NCBI GenBank assembly: GCA_945910715.1 | Contig: CAMDZU010000041.1 | Location: 1-8,432 of the forward strand | DNA: 8,432 nt | Source of the DNA: an uncultured Clostridia bacterium | Lineage (GTDB): Bacteria; Bacillota; Clostridia; Oscillospirales; Ruminococcaceae | Direction: 5' to 3' | Part shown: positions 6,198 to 8,432 of the stretch, in pieces | Layout: each line of letters opens with the position of its first letter | How positions within the stretch are numbered: the first letter of the stretch is position 1 | The notes under the pieces: generated by a model | Databases searched by the model: none | The model's input: only the letters and a program-made list of their open reading frames with translations | Told to the model about the DNA's origin: nothing | Made by a program: the position numbers and the translations under genes

Positions 6198-8432
6198 TTA
6201 TTCGTCGTCATCGCCGTCGGAAACAGGAAGATCAAAATCCAGAGGATGTTCTCTGAAGAAAGCCTCGTCGCTGTCCTCGTCATCATCAAATTCATCCTCG
6301 TCCGTATCGTAGTAGGAATCCTCTTCGCCCTCGGGAACAAAGCCTGAGTCAAGATCGTTTTCGTCTGTAACGTATTCAAAATCATCAGCGCTGACCATTC
6401 CGACCTCGTCGTCATCGTCAAAGGACTGCTTAAGGTCGATTTCCTGATCGTCCTTGTCAAGTACCTTAACGTCAAGACCAAGTGACTGAAGCTCCTTTAT
6501 AAGAACCTTGAAGGATTCGGGAACGCCGGGCTTCGGAACGTTTTCGCCCTTTACAATTGCTTCGTAAGTCTTTACACGTCCTACAACGTCGTCGGACTTT
6601 ACTGTAAGGATTTCCTGAAGTGTATAAGCTGCGCCGTAAGCTTCCAGCGCCCAAACTTCCATTTCACCGAAACGCTGACCGCCGAACTGAGCCTTACCGC
6701 CGAGAGGCTGCTGAGTTACCAGCGAGTAAGGACCTGTTGAACGAGCGTGAATCTTATCGTCAACCAAGTGGTGAAGCTTGAGGTAGTACATATAGCCGAC
6801 TGTTACAGGGCTGTCGAACTTCTCGCCTGTTCTGCCGTCGATAAGCTGAGTCTTAGCGTCCTGAGTCATTGGAATTTTTGAGAAGTCGATTCTTGGAGAA
6901 TTCTTATCGGGATAGTTTTCACGGGACTCCTCTGCCATTCTGAAGCACTCTCTGATGTCCTCTTCGTGAGCGCCGTCGAATACCGGCGTCATAATCTTCC
7001 AGCCAAGTGCCTTTGCAGCATAGCCAAGGTGTACTTCAAGTACCTGACCGATATTCATACGGGAAGGTACGCCAAGCGGGTTAAGAACAATATCCAGCGG
7101 AGTACCGTCGGGTAAGAACGGCATATCCTCCTGATGAAGAATTCTGGAAACGACACCCTTGTTACCATGACGGCCGGACATCTTATCGCCTACGGAAATC
7201 TTACGCTTCTGAGCGATATAGCAGCGTACAACCATATTAACTCCGGGTGAAAGCTCATCGCAGTTCTGACGTGTGAACACCTTTACGTCAACAATAATAC
7301 CGCTTTCGCCGTGAGGAACTTTAAGTGAGTTATCACGGACTTCCCTTGCCTTTTCGCCGAAGATTGCACGGAGCAGTCTTTCCTCGGCGGTAAGCTCGGT
7401 TTCGCCCTTCGGAGTTACCTTGCCTACAAGGTAATCGCCCGAGTGAACCTCTGCGCCTATTCTGATAATACCTCTTTCGTCAAGATCCTTGAGAGCGTCC
7501 TCGCCTACGTTTGGAATATCTCTTGTGATCTCTTCGGGTCCGAGCTTTGTTTCACGGCATTCAAGCTCGTATTCTTCTATATGAATTGATGTGTAAACGT
7601 CGTTGTAAACAAGCTTCTCGTTAATGAGTACGGCGTCCTCGTAGTTGTAGCCCTCCCATGTCATAAAGCCGATGAGAGCGTTTTTACCCAGAGAAATTTC
7701 GCCGTTGCTTGTTGCTGGACCGTCTGCGATAACTTGACCCTTTGTAACCTTTTCGCCCTTTTCAACAATAGGACGCTGGTTGATGCAGGTACCCTGGTTG
7801 GAGCGCTTGAACTTGATAAGCTCGTACTTGTGCTCCTGACCGAAATCGTCAACGATTGTAATACAGTCGGCAGTTACCTTGCCTACATAACCGTCTTCCT
7901 TGGCAAGAACGCATACTCCCGAGTCAACTGCCGCCTTGTATTCCATACCTGTGCCGACAATAGGATTCTGTGTTACCATAAGCGGCACTGCCTGACGCTG
8001 CATGTTCGCGCCCATCAGCGCACGGTTTGCGTCGTCGTTTTCAAGGTACGGAATCATTGCTGTCGCAACGGAAACTACCATCTTAGGCGAAATATCCATG
8101 AAGTCAACCTTTTCACGCTCAACTTCAAGAATTACGTCACGGCAGCGTGCGGTTACACGGGTTCTTGCAAAGCAGCCGTTTTCGTCCAGAGGCTCGTTTG
8201 CCTGTGCGATTGTATATAAGTCCTCAACGTCGGCTGTCATATAAACAACCTCGTCAAGCACCTTGCCTGTTTCCTTGTCAACCTTGCGGTACGGTGCTTC
8301 AATGAAGCCGTACTCGTTTATTCTTGCAAAAGAAGCAAGGTAGGAAATAAGACCGATGTTAGGACCTTCAGGAGTTTCGATAGGACACATTCTTCCGTAG
8401 TGGGAATAGTGTACGTCACGGACCTCGAATCC
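6198..8432 (-). CDS. rpoB: DNA-directed RNA polymerase subunit beta, C-terminal 744 residues (5' end off the window)
   Basis: Beta forms one jaw of RNA polymerase, binds nascent RNA and is the rifamycin target. The frame is open from the right edge (GFEVRDVH) to TAA at 6200-6198, so roughly 500 N-terminal residues are outside. In visible numbering: [19 protein letters not shown] near residues 11-29 is rifampicin cluster II and looks wild type (cluster I is outside); [13 protein letters not shown] near 263; flap region about 330-370; the catalytic lysines of [12 protein letters not shown] at 417 and 425; and the clamp/switch segment [20 protein letters not shown] near 575-594. After LGLDVKVL comes an 84-residue tail with 40 Asp/Glu and only one Lys, one Arg and one His. 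Ser replaces the common Ala in GDKMAGRHG. rpoC follows after 34 nt, so the two subunits are made from one mRNA. Confidence 0.99.
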   Translation of the reverse strand, partial: GFEVRDVHYSHYGRMCPIETPEGPNIGLISYLASFARINEYGFIEAPYRKVDKETGKVLDEVVYMTADVEDLYTIAQANEPLDENGCFARTRVTARCRDVILEVEREKVDFMDISPKMVVSVATAMIPYLENDDANRALMGANMQRQAVPLMVTQNPIVGTGMEYKAAVDSGVCVLAKEDGYVGKVTADCITIVDDFGQEHKYELIKFKRSNQGTCINQRPIVEKGEKVTKGQVIADGPATSNGEISLGKNALIGFMTWEGYNYEDAVLINEKLVYNDVYTSIHIEEYELECRETKLGPEEITRDIPNVGEDALKDLDERGIIRIGAEVHSGDYLVGKVTPKGETELTAEERLLRAIFGEKAREVRDNSLKVPHGESGIIVDVKVFTRQNCDELSPGVNMVVRCYIAQKRKISVGDKMSGRHGNKGVVSRILHQEDMPFLPDGTPLDIVLNPLGVPSRMNIGQVLEVHLGYAAKALGWKIMTPVFDGAHEEDIRECFRMAEESRENYPDKNSPRIDFSKIPMTQDAKTQLIDGRTGEKFDSPVTVGYMYYLKLHHLVDDKIHARSTGPYSLVTQQPLGGKAQFGGQRFGEMEVWALEAYGAAYTLQEILTVKSDDVVGRVKTYEAIVKGENVPKPGVPESFKVLIKELQSLGLDVKVLDKDDQEIDLKQSFDDDDEVGMVSADDFEYVTDENDLDSGFVPEGEEDSYYDTDEDEFDDDEDSDEAFFREHPLDFDLPVSDGDDDE

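Noticed and set aside
6188..6481. Minus-strand 97-codon ORF overlapping the rpoB 3' end in another frame
   Set aside because: It is a frame shadow of the acidic-tail repeats of GAY/GAR codons, and the rpoB frame is clearly the coding one.
7734..8219. Plus-strand ORF of 161 codons opposite rpoB
   Set aside because: It is antisense to conserved rpoB and its Cys-rich composition reflects complemented rpoB codons. There is no recognisable family.
1..8432. Search for a mobile element, CRISPR array, toxin-antitoxin pair or defence genes
   Set aside because: Nothing was seen. All long frames are conserved transcription and translation genes in canonical order, and the only non-coding stretches are the two spacers and the two short gaps described.

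Overview
This window is a housekeeping ribosome/RNA-polymerase locus of a low-to-moderate GC Bacillota, most likely class Clostridia. A Ruminococcus-like member of the Oscillospiraceae is my best guess. That rests on Clostridia-like protein sequences: S12 with the longer Gram-positive N-terminal segment, S7 of 156 residues, and RpoC without the large insertion found in proteobacteria. Non-ATG starts with strong Shine-Dalgarno sites also fit. The taxonomic call is inference.

All genes lie on the minus strand and are read right to left. From the right edge they are the C-terminal ~744 codons of rpoB (8432-6198), rpoC complete (6163-2642), a 221-nt non-coding spacer, rpsL (2420-1992), a 165-nt structured spacer, rpsG (1826-1356), and the first 445 codons of fusA (1336-1, running off the left edge). 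The gene order is the conserved rpoBC-str order, but the L7Ae-like gene that many Bacillota carry between rpoC and rpsL is absent.

RpoB and RpoC form the catalytic core of RNA polymerase. S12, S7 and EF-G form the classical str operon, which builds the 30S decoding and E-site regions and drives translocation. The rpoC-rpsL spacer holds a textbook housekeeping promoter (TTGACT-17 nt-TATAAT). Its -35 box and spacer are also the 3' arm and U-tract of a long hairpin that looks like the rpoBC terminator. A perfect 19-nt hairpin follows at the predicted 5' end of the str mRNA. The rpsL-rpsG spacer is packed with palindromes and lies where S7 autoregulates the str operon in E. coli.

The starts of rpsL (TTG), rpsG (GTG) and rpoC (TTG) are non-ATG. 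For rpsL and rpsG the nearest upstream in-frame ATG overlaps or abuts the Shine-Dalgarno site and would mislead a longest-ORF caller. I see no mobile element, CRISPR array, tRNA or rRNA. The protein content is ordinary; the interest is in the two spacers, the long acidic RpoB tail and a few residue substitutions.
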